Source of the DNA: Tachypleus tridentatus
Taxonomy: Eukaryota; Arthropoda; Merostomata; Xiphosura; Limulidae
Assembly (NCBI RefSeq): GCF_004210375.1
Contig: NC_134825.1
Span: 8,122,001-8,186,000, forward strand
Direction: 5' to 3'
Length of the DNA: 64,000 bases
This document shows, one piece after another, positions 48,863-59,025 of the stretch (position 1 is the stretch's first letter; every line of letters starts with the position of its first letter). The translations under genes were made by a program, and so were the position numbers. The notes under the pieces were generated by a model, which saw only the letters and a list, made by a program, of their open reading frames with translations, searched no databases and had not been told where the DNA came from.

Positions 48863-49295
48863 CAGTGTGACCTCGTTATTCGCGGGGTTACGTTCTTTAC
48901 CCTCCGCGAATATTGGACGCAGTTTTAAAACGTATATGTATGCGATTATATACTATATGAAATGCTTCCCAAACACTAATGATACTTATACTCATTGATG
49001 CAGTAATAATGTAGCAATATTGCATACTGTTATGTATTTCACTAAATTGTACCGTGCGTTACCGGGCTGTGCTTTGCCGTTTGCGTTGTTGGGGAAGCTG
49101 AGGCAGTCAGCCAATAGCAGTCCAATCTTGTTTGGTGAAGACGACAATTGATAAAACGGCTTGATTGAGTAAATACAACAGAAATCTCCTCGAAAAGCCC
49201 TTTCAGTCTCTGTGACCTACAAAACGCAGTTCGCGCATAACCCGCGAATATGCGGGGCCGCGAATGGCGAACCGCGAATAGGCGAGGTCACACTG
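48863..49295. mobile_element. Tigger/mariner-type MITE nested in the hAT element, 433 bp
   Basis: TA on both sides (48861-48862, 49296-49297). The ends share CAGTGTGACCTCG inverted and then CTATTCGCGG/TTATTCGCGG. CpG-rich compared with its surroundings, with sub-terminal GCGAATATGCGGGG-like repeats. No coding frame. The TA target and CAGT start fit pogo/Tigger or a related mariner group. Confidence 0.88.
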
Positions 49296-49466
49296 TATTT
49301 TGCTATTCTCAATTAATTTAAGTACCGGAAGGCTATGATCGGGATGCCAATTTAGAAACATGTGTTTCTGTCCATAAGAGGTTCCATGTGTAAATAAATT
49401 CTATGTTTTTTTCTACTTTGCTATTTTCGTGAGAATATTTTTTGTTTTGATTTCAGGGCTAGTAAA

Positions 49467-49775
49467 ATGTCAGCAGTTAAGGAACGAAAAATTGATGATG
49501 AGGGAAGGTTATTCAACAGTGAATGGTGCACAAAATATCTTGTTGTCCCACATAATCAAGGTGTTGTCTGCCTCGTCTGTCAAACTACAATTGCAGTCAT
49601 GAAAGAGTACAATATTAAGCGACATTACGCAACTAAGCACTCCTCCCAGTTTGATGAAATTGTTGGTCAGGCACGAAAGGACAAAATTGAACATTTAAAA
49701 CATCCATTGAAAAGCAACAAGGTGTTTTACCACTTTCAAGAAAAATTCAGAACTGGTGACAAAACTGAGTTTTAA
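49467..49775 (+). pseudogene. hAT transposase, N-terminal zinc-finger part
   Basis: Starts MSAVKERKIDDEGRLFNSEW. It holds a BED-like C2H2 finger, CLVCQTTIAVMKEYNIKRHY then ATKH (about residues 35-59), which would bind the element's ends. It stops early after FRTGDKTEF, where relatives continue into the next domain, so a frameshift near 49770 separates it from the rest. Confidence 0.85.
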
Positions 49776-50092
49776 GCTTTGTGAATGTATGGCAGAAAAG
49801 GGAAAGCCTTTCAGTGATGGAGAATTTATTAAAATTGTTTAACAATATTCACAGAATATGCATGTCCAGAGAAAAATATTTGGTGGAGCAAACTCGCCTT
49901 TCCCTTTACTGTCTCACGCAGGACAAAAGATCTTTCAGAGGACATCAAAGAAACTTTGAAAGAGAGATTGAATTCGTGTGAAGCTTTCAGTCTGGCTTTG
50001 GATGAAAGCACTGATATCAATAACACATCCCAACTTGTCATTTTCATCAGAGCTGTTACTGCAGGCTTTGATGTTTTCGAAGAGTTTTAGAT
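49776..50092 (+). pseudogene. hAT transposase, linker and start of RNase H-like domain, shifted frames
   Basis: Different frames in turn read CMAEKGKPFSDGEFIK (about 49787), TKDLSEDIKETLKERLNS (49924) and CEAFSLALDESTDINNTSQL (49979), then VIFIRAVTAGFDVFEEF and a TAG at 50087. LDESTD contains the first catalytic Asp of hAT transposases. At least two indels are needed to link this with its neighbours. Confidence 0.8.
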
Positions 50093-51118
50093 ATGGCAAG
50101 CCTTTCCTCCACAACCACAGGACAGGATATTTGTGAACAAGTGCTTGAGGTTGTAGAAAAGTTTGAACTGAATCCTTATAAATTATGTGGTGTTACAACA
50201 GATGGTGCTCCTTCCATGACAGGTAGGACAAATGGATTCACCAAGAAATTTCTAACTGCAATTGGAGCACAAGACGTAGTTGTCAGCCATTGCATTATTC
50301 ACCAAGAGAGCTTGTGCGCCAAAGTTCTGGATTTTGCAGAAGTCATGAAAAATGTCGTCCAATGCGTAAATTATATTCGAACACGAGGATTAAATCATCG
50401 ACAATTTAAAACTTTTTTAGATGAGCTGGACAGTGAGTATTCAGATGTTTTGTACTTCTCTGCTGTACGTTGGCTTAGTAGAGCTGCTACTTTGAAGAGA
50501 TTCTGGAATCTGCGAGAGGAGATTAAGTTCTTCATGGAGAGCAAACGTCAGAATGTGGACTTCTTGAGCAATGAGAACTGGCTGAATGACTTAGCATTCC
50601 TCACAGACATTACACAGCATCTGTCTGATTTAAACTTAAAACTACAAGGGAAAAGTCAACTTGTGAATAAGTTGTTTGAGCATATTTGTGCTTTTGAGAA
50701 GAAATTGGAACTTTTCCAGGTTCAGTTGAGAAGAGCCATATTGACCCATTTTACATGTCTTGCAACCAGGAAACTGGAATTTCCTAATCTGGATTGCACC
50801 AAATATGGAACCAGTGTACAAAAGCTGCGTGATGAGTTTGCAAACAGATTTCCAGATTTCAGACAAACTGAAATTAGATTGAAATTGTTCACTCAACCTT
50901 TTGATTTAGCAGTGGAAGACAGTCCTGATGATTGCCAAATGGAACTCATTGAACTGCAGGCTGACATGGACACTAAAAGGAAATTCTCTGAAAACAGTTT
51001 GCTAGACTTTTACAAACTCTGTGTACGTGAAAAGTTTCCAATTTGTCCCGTCATGCACAAAGAATTGCCTCCCTTTTTGGTAGCACCTACTGCTGTGAGC
51101 AATTTTTCTCCAAAATGA
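50093..51118 (+). pseudogene. hAT transposase, catalytic RNase H-like domain, 341 codons
   Basis: The longest frame in the window. Early residues STTTGQDICEQVLEVVEKF and CGVTTDGAPSMTGRTNGF hold the second catalytic Asp (TTDGAPSM). VVVSHCIIHQESLCAKVL and the VRWLSRAATLKRFWNLREEI motif follow, then TDITQHLSDLNLKLQGKSQL. The catalytic Glu region should come near the C-terminal CEQFFS. The frame drifts off at about 51055-51065 into an out-of-frame ending (LPPFLVAPTAVSNFSPK). It is only a piece of the transposase: the first and last parts lie in other frames. Confidence 0.88.
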
Positions 51119-51252
51119 AGCTCATCAAAACCAAATGTAGAAGTCAGCTGACTGATGAACATTTGACCAGTCAGTTAAGAGTGGCAACCACTTCTGTCAA
51201 AGCTGATATTGACAAGCTCTGCAAGGACTCTAAATTTCAAGTGTCGCACTAA
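51043..51252 (+). pseudogene. hAT transposase, C-terminal dimerisation part
   Basis: From about 51061 this frame reads RIASLFGSTYCCEQFFSKMK, then CRSQLTDEHLTSQLRVATTS and the end KFQVSH. SLFGSTYxCEQxFS and LTDEHLxSxLRxATT are the hAT C-terminal dimerisation motifs. It overlaps the end of the 341-codon frame, so a single indel splits the protein here. The apparent Met start is not real. Confidence 0.88.
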
Positions 51253-51420
51253 AATGATCACTCATGCAAAAAATATAAAATATTATTGCTTGCATTTTGA
51301 GATTTTTTTAATTTATTGTGCATGTACACGAATAAGCTTTGTTTTTAAGTGGCCCCGCTTGATTGATGAAGTTGGTTATATGGCCCACCGACGAAAAATG
51401 TTGCACACCCCTGTTCTAGA

Positions 51421-51811
51421 TGATATCTCAAAAATCTAGTAATTTTGACGAATTTCTAGAAAACAGACATCAGATATAAATAGAGTTGGTCAATGAGTAG
51501 GCTAGCAGTGGCTCAGTGAAGCATTATTTAAGTAGTTTTAATTTTTAGATAGTAGAGTGCTAGTTATTCAGTGAAGTATTTAGTTTTAGTGAATTGTTTT
51601 GACCAGTGTTAATCATCACGCATATTAAACTAGTTGAATTATTTGTTCTGAAATTGTGCAACTAGATATATTTTTAACTTAATCATACTACCATTAACGA
51701 GGTCCATATATTTGAATGACATTTGTAAACTTAGTAGACCGTAAGTGAAAGCAGCTTGTAAGGATTTAAAGAAGAAATAAACTAATCTTTTATTGTTACG
51801 TGGACTGGAGT
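51421..51811 (+). repeat. 5' LTR of a Ty3/gypsy-like element (diverged)
   Basis: Aligns throughout with 58190-58563: AAAAAT(C/G)T(A/G)GTA(A/G)(T/C)TT(T/C)GAC, CTATAAATA-like, then GAAGAAATAAACTA (51771; counterpart about 58525) and GTTACGTGGACTGGA at the right end. The left edge abuts the hAT element, which seems to have inserted in or at this LTR. Confidence 0.7.
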
Positions 51812-51904
51812 TCAAGCAGTTTTCACCATGTAATTTAGAAGAGCCCGGCTAATGATAAAACAATGTTAGAACACTGGTTTCAAGTTTGAGATAGTTTTAG
51901 TATT

Positions 51905-52165
51905 TTTGTTTGAATTTCGTGCAAAAAGCTACTCAAAGGTTATCTGTGTTAACTGTCACTGAGTTAACTTCTTGACTGTAGTTTCTTTAAACACGTGCGG
52001 AATTTTTGCGAGCCGTACACTGTATACAATGAACTCACATTCAATTGCCGGAGGCGAATCAGGAGCCAAAGAGTTAAATTGATAGACTAGAGGGAAGCAA
52101 GTCTTCAAGCTACTCTTTTATGTCCCTCACGGATAAAATGGCGCTCTGACTACAACGCCATGTCA
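51905..52165 (-). mobile_element. Type 1 SINE split by a 106-bp TTAA element
   Basis: GTTTGAATTTCGTGCAAAAA and GGTTATCTGTG before the break, GATAGACTAGAGGGAAGC and AGCTACTCTTTTATG after it, in the usual order. The head at about 52130-52165 is decayed. Confidence 0.7.
51968..52073. mobile_element. 106-bp TTAA element inside a SINE
   Basis: TTAA at 51964-51967 and 52074-52077; imperfect inverted ends CTTCTTGACTG and CTCTTTGGCTC (reverse complement of the right end). It interrupts the SINE body. Likely piggyBac-type, different from the 216- and 239-bp elements. Confidence 0.55.
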
Positions 52166-52659
52166 GACATGTTGGTGAAAATGTAATATAACACTGAGTA
52201 AACTTGAACTTTCGATAAGACCTCTCTAGAGGATACTGGAGATTTTTCAGGGTTATAGAAATAGTTAAAGTCAAGAAAAGCAAAATATAAGATAATGTTT
52301 TGGAATAGCAAGGGATCTATTGGTCCATCTCAGCTCTTTCAGTCTCTAAACTAAGCTAAAATATTAAATATATATATATATATTTTAAATCTTAAACCGA
52401 CTTACCATTCATATAGTTATCAATCTCTCTCTTAAACTCACTTAAATTTTATGTTTTCAAAAATTATAAAAAGAATAAAAGGAGGAGAAAGAGGCAGAAA
52501 ATGTGAAGAATGAGACAAATGTCGAGATGAAAAATATATTTAAATATAGCCATTTAAAAATAAATGTATAGAAATTTGAAAGTTGTTTAAAATATAAGAC
52601 ACGAGAATTTAAGAGAGTAGTTCAAAGATAAATGCATAATATTTAAAAAGATTTAAATA

Positions 52660-52785
52660 AAAATCACACTATAACACCTCTGCAGTTGAAAGTGCAAGTA
52701 TGTTGAATGATGAGGATTCGAACCCAGAGCCAAAACATTAAAAGCTGAGGGCCTTACCCACCAGGCTATACCAGGTCCAAAACAG
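52660..52785 (-). mobile_element. Type 1 SINE head fragment
   Basis: The reverse complement reads TATAGCCTGGTGGGTAAGGC, then CTGGGTTCGAATCCTCATCA (tRNA box B) and a CTTGCACTTTCAACTGCAG stretch, paralleling the head of the complete SINEs. Not a functional tRNA: arms do not pair well and it lies in the SINE context. Confidence 0.65.
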
Positions 52786-53169
52786 TATTGTTGCAATAGG
52801 AAAGGTCATTAATGAAGTTCAGGAATAAACTAACAAAGTATGGAAAATCTGTAATGGCAAAAATAAAAAAGTATGAAATGATATAATTGAGATATAAGAA
52901 AATGAGCGATAAAATAAAACATTGAAAACGAATTCATCGATTGAATTAGTTTAATAATTCCAACCTACAACATCATTTGCTACAACACATGGAACAGGAA
53001 AACTTATTCTATTATCACTATCGGTGTGCCACATGTTTTGTAAAATATATCAAGACTACTTCAGCCATAACACTAAAAACCAAAGTTACAGAATACAGCT
53101 GGACAGTTCAACATCATCCAACCCAGAAACCAATGATCTGGGAAAGAAATGTTCCAATGGAGTCATGTA

Positions 53170-53895
53170 AGACTTAGTTCGAAATAATTTCTTCTAGAAT
53201 AAATGGGTGGAATAAGGAAGAACAAACTATTTTTCTTGCTGACCACTTAAAAGGACTAGCTCTGACAATATGAAGTAGCCTTCCAGCTGAGAGTTTTAAC
53301 AACTATAAAGCACTGTTTAGAATGACACACCAGAAGGAATTATCCAGAATAATGTCCCAGAACAAGGTAGAAAGGAAACAAGATAACTCAGTTGAACTTG
53401 TGGAATACTTGCAAAGGCTTATATAGTTACCCAGATCTTTTACATGAACTTGTAGATTTGCTGGTACATGATAATTTTATAAACACCATAAAATGTGGAG
53501 ATTATAGAGTTAGATTAAAACAAACTAATTATACATATTTAAAGAAAACTCTGTAGTTGGAATTGTAACCAGAATTCATTAAAGTCATAAATAAGCAACT
53601 AAATACACCATCTCAAAGTCATATGATTGTCAAATCGAATATTTTGGAAACAAACATTCCCATTCATGGAAATTTAAAAAAGAAAAACACTAAAAGACCT
53701 AATATAGAAACTAAACTTCGAGACAACGAGTGTTTCAATTGTAGCTTGAAAATACATACTGCTAAGTACTACAGGCAAAAATTGATAAAAAGTAAAAGCT
53801 CCTCTCCAAGAATATTAGAAAATATTAAAAATATTGGAAGCCAGGCAACAACAGCCAAAACTTTGAGAAATAAAGTACTAGTAGTGCATCAATGA
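53170..53895 (+). pseudogene. gag-like remnant of the Ty3/gypsy element
   Basis: From about 53194 a frame reads INGWNKEEQTIFLADHLKGL, then LPAESFNNYKALFR and, further on, a leucine-rich stretch, as in capsid regions of Ty3/gypsy gag. A second frame (53623-53895) holds CFNCSLKIHTAKYY, a nucleocapsid zinc-knuckle (C-x2-C-x4-H-x4-C) in which the last Cys has become Tyr. Frames are interrupted by stops. Confidence 0.65.
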
Positions 53896-54779
53896 GACAA
53901 CACCTTGAGGATGAGTCTTGAAGCTCACCCATGTTGAAGGAATAACAAAAGGATAGTCAGTCATCAGGAAACAGAAATTAGCTGGATTTAAAAAGCAAAG
54001 TTCAGTTAAGAATAATCCATCTGCCCCATATAAAATGAAAAGATCATTATTTTAAAAAAAATATTCTATAGGTCCATGAATTCAGTGATGGGAAATACTG
54101 CAGTATGCTAAATGACATTGACCATACTGCTATAATAATTCTACTTGATTTGATAATGATATATGATAAATTGCCTCTAGGGATGAAGAAAGATTAAAAA
54201 GTGATGCAAGCAGGCAGTGACATAAAATGGCAACAAGAGGAATCATAGAAATTACCATTACTGTGGAGCATGTCTCTATGATTTATGAACTGTTAGTGAT
54301 TAACACTGAGAAAGAATGCATACTGAAAAGTGACTTATTGCAGAGACTTAGATGCAAGTTAATCTAGATCCACAATCTATGACAAAGGAATCACTAAATA
54401 CTACATGAAAACTAGTGCACTAGAGGATGTTGAACTTTCTGTAACCAAAAAGAGCAGTGTTTATATCACCAACAAGTTAAATATGTATACCAGAATCTGT
54501 TAAAAGTAAATTTAAATTTTGACCATAATAAAACCAAATACCCTCAGCATGTCCTGATGGATATAAGGGTTGTTAAAACTTTTGTGGATTTGAAGAATAA
54601 GAATGTCATAATTAGGACCTTGAATACAGCAAATACTAAAACTGGAGACAAATCTGGATGGAACATAGCAAGATCTGAGGCTTTACAAGTAGCATACACT
54701 CATTAAAGAACCTAAAGACTAGTCGTATTTAAGGAAATATGTTGAATATCTGATTTTAATTTCTTACATAAGAATAGTT

Positions 54780-55980
54780 TACCACCTTACATCTTGAGAT
54801 GTATGATTGGAACTGTGAGGGTCTTACAGCTGCTCACTATCAGAGATTACATAATTTTCTCATTGTATATCAAAATATATTCTCCAGTAAACCCTATGAC
54901 ATTAACAAAACAAATACAATATCTCTCAGATGAATACTGAAGATGTAACACAAATACCTCGCTCAGCATGATGACTCTTCAAGATTCCGCATGTACCCAT
55001 GAAAGGTGAATGAAACCCTCAAAAAGGATACCTGTTTATTGTCAAAGACTGGCTTTACATTGTGTGTTCTATCTGGATCAAAGTGGCTTTTAACATTGGA
55101 TCTCAAAAGTGGATACTGGGAAACATAAGTGAACAAAGTATGCAACAAGAAAACAATTTTTATTGCAAAACAATGTTGTGACAATTTTTGATGCCATTAT
55201 TTGGATTACGTAGTGCTCCTGTCACATTTCATGATTAATGGATTATGCTCTGTCTGTCTTTCTCTGAAACATCAGATTCATCTACTTAAATGATACAATC
55301 ACACATGGAAAGTTATTTGATAATGCTCATGATGAGCTAAGACAAGTTCTAGATTCGTTGAGGAAAAACAATCTTAAGCTGAATTGCATGAAGAGTATTT
55401 TTCTATCAACTGATAATATTCTTGAAATAAATAGTCAGCAGAGAAGGAGTAACTACAGACCACTAAATATTAACTCTGTCCACAATTAGCTAACAACAAA
55501 GAATGTTTATGAGGTAAGAGGATTTCTTGTATTGTGATCTTACTATTGTTCTTTTGTAAAATCATTGTATGACATAGCTTGTCCTATACACAAATTACTT
55601 GAAAAGTGAAGTAAGGTCTGTTGGATTGCCAACTTTGTACAAGTATTCAACAAATTGAAGAAATAATTTGCCAATACTCCTGCATTAGCATAACAAAGTC
55701 TTCAAGATTCACTTCTCTTAGATACTGATGTCAGTGAGTTTGTAATGAGAGTATTGTTATCACAAATACAATACATAAAATAATATGTAACTGTTCACTA
55801 TAGTAAGAAAATAAATACTACAGAAAGAAGCTATTATACAATTGGAAAGATACTGAGAGTTGTTCAAGTACCCTGAATTATTTCCATTATAACGTGTACA
55901 GACAGAACTTTTAAATTCAGATTTATTTTTTAACAATGAAGTGGCTAGCAAATTTTAGAAATCCTGAAGGCTGGAGAACA
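54780..55980 (+). pseudogene. pol-like remnant (reverse transcriptase and RNase H) of the Ty3/gypsy element
   Basis: Short frames give a KKDTCLLSKTGF and LSGSKWLLTLDLKSGYWET stretch (about 55021-55116; the RT motif containing the first catalytic Asp), a much-altered second part near 55280-55400, and MKWLANFRNPEGW (about 55939), typical of the RNase H region. Many stops and frame changes; the YxDD box is not readable. Confidence 0.68.
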
Positions 55981-56225
55981 GGTTGATTCTGAAAACTTCA
56001 AGGGTAATTTTAATATTGCACATCACTTTGGCTGGAGCCACGGAATGCCGGTCCATTATTCCAAAGACCACGTGTTAATGAAAAATGTGAATATGGTGAA
56101 AAGAGAAAAGCAGTAGATAGTAGTGATGGCCAGCTTAAAATACAACATAAAATAATAAAAGAAATGACATCAACAAGTGATGATTAAGAACTAAACTGAA
56201 AGCTCCATATATATCATAGACATAG

Positions 56226-56474
56226 AAACAATGCTGTGCTGAGACACTAGGATTAATTATATATACAAGAGGACTTTTATGTCTGCAACTCAAAGTTATT
56301 ATTGTATAGACAATGCTGTGCTGAGACACTAGGATTAATTATATATACAAGAGGACTTTTATGTCTGCAACTCAAAGTTATTATTGTATAGACAATGCTG
56401 TGCTGAGACACTGGGATTAATTACATATATAAGAGGACTTTTATGTCTGCAACTCAAAGTTATTATTGTACAGA
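56226..56474. repeat. Tandem repeat, 82-bp unit, 3 copies
   Basis: Copies begin near 56226, 56308 and 56390 with (AGA)CAATGCTGTGCTGAGACAC; the third differs at a few positions. Short frames on both strands here are artefacts. Confidence 0.93.
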
Positions 56475-56693
56475 CAAACTTAGAATCAGGGTTGTTTGGG
56501 GAAATGTGTCAACTCCTTAGAATAAAAAAGACCAGGACAACAGTTCTTTATCCATCTTCTGATAGTATGGTGGATATATACACTATTAAACTAATTAATC
56601 ATGTATGGGAATGAGCATCAGAAAACTTTTATTGTACAGCAATGCTTGAAGTAACAGACAATACATCATCATCATTGATTTTTTAAAAAGCGT

Positions 56694-57480
56694 TTAGAGT
56701 ACCTTTGGATATTTTGTACCCGCACCCATTGGATAGTCACGTAGAAGGCTATATAAAGAGTACATCTCAGAATTGCTGGTATGGGTATTAACACTTTTAC
56801 TGATAAGGAGAGAACAACGTTTCGACCTTCCTAGGTCATCTTCAGGTAAAGAAAAAGAGAGTGTTTGAATGTGACCGTTCATGGACACATGACTTATAGA
56901 CGAGAGTATAAACAGGTACCGGATTGCAGGGGGGCTGCAGGTGAATGTTAGGTTATTAATCAGTATAGGTATAAAGCTGTTCATTTATATTGGTTTAAGT
57001 TTGGCTTTAGTTGCTGTATAAGTAGGGCTTCTTTGATTATGCATTTGTTTATATTTGTTTCCCTACTTAGTATTTGAGTGTTTTCTATGGTTATGTTGTG
57101 CTTATTTGATTTGCAGTGTTCAAAAACGTGTGAAGATGTTTTGGTGTTCTTTGAATCTAGTTTCCATTTTTCTGCTTGTTTCTCCAATATAGAAGTCGTG
57201 ATAGTTGTTGCATTGTATTTTATAAATTATGTTGGTGTCGTGTTTGTCAGTGTAATTTTACATTGTATGGACTTTAGTTTTGTACCTGGTTTTTAAATAA
57301 ATTTAGTGTTTACTGGACTGTTGTGTTTTGTTACAAGTTTTTATGAAATGTTGGTTATTTTTTTACTGACGTCTGGAACATATGGTATGCAGCAGTATAA
57401 GGTTTTGTAGTTTATTGTGTCTTGGGATTTACTTTTGTTTGTTTGTTGTTGGTCTCTGTGTGTATGTATAATTTTTTCCA
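56694..57480 (-). mobile_element. Penelope-like element, 3' half with GIY-YIG endonuclease remnant
   Basis: Read on the minus strand from 57480 downward: YVPDVSKKITNI, KPGTKLK, then NIIYKIQCNNYHDFYIGETS and RKMETRFKEHQ (about 57240-57150), the GIY-YIG nuclease motif of Penelope-like elements, with the IY and YIG boxes intact. A frameshift follows, then SSHVFEHCKSNKHNITIENT and IIKEALLIQQLKPNLNQ (57130-56985). The terminal-repeat-like region 56775-56850 carries a hammerhead-like core. The RT half is absent. Confidence 0.85.
56820..56845 (-). ncRNA. Hammerhead-ribozyme-like core in the Penelope terminal region
   Basis: On the minus strand the order CTGAAGA, TGACC, loop, GGTCG, GAAA matches the conserved hammerhead boxes CUGANGA and GAAA separated by a pairable stem II (UGACC/GGUCG with a short loop). 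Penelope-like elements are known to carry such motifs. Stem I, stem III and the cleavage triplet cannot be fixed from this sequence, so activity is unproven. Confidence 0.5.
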
Positions 57481-58189
57481 TGATATACAAAGAATATGTA
57501 TTGTTTTTAATATACCACTATGCCTATGGAAGATATAAATAATTCAGCAATAAAATGAAAATGATCTATTATTTTAGTGCTAATAAGACTGGATTCCATC
57601 AAAATAAAATCCCATGGCTGTGAAATTCCCGTCATTAGAGAGGATGAGCTCCAAAGTTAAACAGAGACTAGGAGGGGTCATATGTTGTATTCAAAAGAAT
57701 CAATAATGTGGCCAATTCAGAAGAATAGGTGATCCAAATGAAATGTTATCCTTGTGATTATGTTTGAAAGTACATTGGAGAAAGAATAGCCAACTGGGTA
57801 ACTTCAGAGAATAATTTGTCAATAGAAATTTAACCTTTTCAGGAGACTTGGATTCCTGTTGAGGTTATTTTCAGAGGATCAACAAGAGTGCAGCCTCCAT
57901 TGGGTTTCTTCAACCATCTAACTAGGAAGAAACCCCCAATGATAGGATAACTAGTAATGACAAGGGACAAGAGGCCATGCCATCTGTACACCATTGCCCT
58001 CAGAAGAGAAACTTGTCTGATTGACAGTTCAGTGTAATGTTTTATCTTTAAATTAGGAATGTTCAAGTGAATTCATAATCCAGAAAGATGCAATAGTCTA
58101 AACTATATCTTTTATGTTTTGATCAATTTAGATGTTAGTTATAGGGCACATGATGTTAAAGTAGACTCGGAATATCATCAATGCCCTAG

Positions 58190-58565
58190 ATGGTGCCACA
58201 AAAATGTGGTAGCTTCGACAAATATTTAGAAATGAAACACCAACTGTAAATATGAGTAGGACAATCAGTTAGTAACACAGCAGTGAAGCACTGAGTAGTT
58301 TGAGTTGTAGATAACGGAGTGAGAGTCATTCAGTTAAATATTTACTTTTTGAGAAACATTTGAATTGGTGTTATCGCTTATATTTAGTTGCTTGATCAGA
58401 TTAATCGTGAAGTTGTACAAGTAAATTTATTTTATGTTGGTCGTGATATTACTACTGAGGTATTTCTTTTTGAATCTCGTTTGTAATCTTAAGGCAGGTG
58501 AAGGCAGGTTGTGGAAACATAAAGGAAGAAATAAACTAAGATGTTACTGTTACGTGGACTGGACT
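58190..58565 (+). repeat. 3' LTR of the Ty3/gypsy-like element
   Basis: Counterpart of 51421-51811 (GTAGCTTCGACAAATATTTAG... GAAGAAATAAACTAAGATG... GTTACGTGGACTGGA). The region just left of it, 57490-58189, holds nothing I recognise, although integrase would be expected there. Confidence 0.7.
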
Positions 58566-58892
58566 TTGAATAATAAAAGATGCGATCACAGGGGTGCTTA
58601 GAGTTAAACCTTAAATGCTACAGAAAAGAAGCAGATTAATTAATTTGCAATGAATACTACTGTTAACTAAATATTACATATACAGCAAAGTGAGAAACTT
58701 TGGAACTGAAGCTGAACTTCACCAGGGTTGCGTTAGTCAGTTTTAATAGCTTATTACTCATCAATTCATAAAGAAAAGCTTAGCTTCCGGTATTAATCAA
58801 ATAAGTATTTATTATAACACATTTAAATACTTACTTATTGTTTGTAATCTTCCCCTAACATTTATAACACGAAAAATGCTTTTTCCTCTCCC

Positions 58893-59000
58893 CATGGTTC
58901 AACAATATGTCTGCCGACTTACAACGCTAAAACTGGGATTAGATACTTGTGGTGGATACAGCATAGATAGTCCCTTGTGTAACTTGTGCTGAATTACAAA
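58893..59000 (+). mobile_element. Type 2 tRNA-derived SINE
   Basis: CATGGTTCAACAATATGTCT, GACTTACAACGCTAAAACTGGGATTAGATAC (box B decayed, about 58920-58950), GTGGTGGATACAGCATAGATAG, TTGTGTAACTTGTGCTGAATTACAAA. It ends about 25 bp before the 55-bp satellite. Confidence 0.8.
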
Positions 59001-59025
59001 GAAACAAAGGGGTCAGGCCACTATG

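Larger units (their letters stand above)
48386..51413 (+). mobile_element. hAT-superfamily DNA transposon, complete ends, 3,028 bp
   Basis: Perfect 15-bp terminal inverted repeats (CAGGGGTGTGCAACA at 48386; TGTTGCACACCCCTG ending 51413) and an exact 8-bp target duplication TTCTAGAT (48378-48385, 51414-51421) fix the borders. The ends of the CAGGGGTGTxCAAC type and the transposase inside place it with Charlie-like hAT elements related to the ancestors of vertebrate GTF2IRD2/ZBED/FAM200 genes. It carries a nested 433-bp MITE at 48863-49295 and a frameshifted transposase. The intact ends could still be cut by an active relative. Confidence 0.96.
51421..58565 (+). mobile_element. Decayed Ty3/gypsy-like LTR retrotransposon
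   Basis: Two related LTRs about 6.75 kb apart bracket gag- and pol-like remnants in the right order on the + strand: gag (53170-53760), a pol start (about 54800-54930), an RT palm/finger region (about 55020-55400) and RNase H (about 55700-55970). No integrase or envelope was recognised. Stops occur throughout, so it is dead. SINEs, a TTAA element, an 82-bp repeat and a Penelope-like fragment lie inside its span. An old insertion, judged by LTR divergence. Confidence 0.72.

Noticed and set aside
50093..51118. Domesticated (host) gene of GTF2IRD2/ZBED type
   Set aside because: The frame is broken on both sides and lies within perfect transposon ends with a target duplication, so it is a transposon copy and not a host gene.
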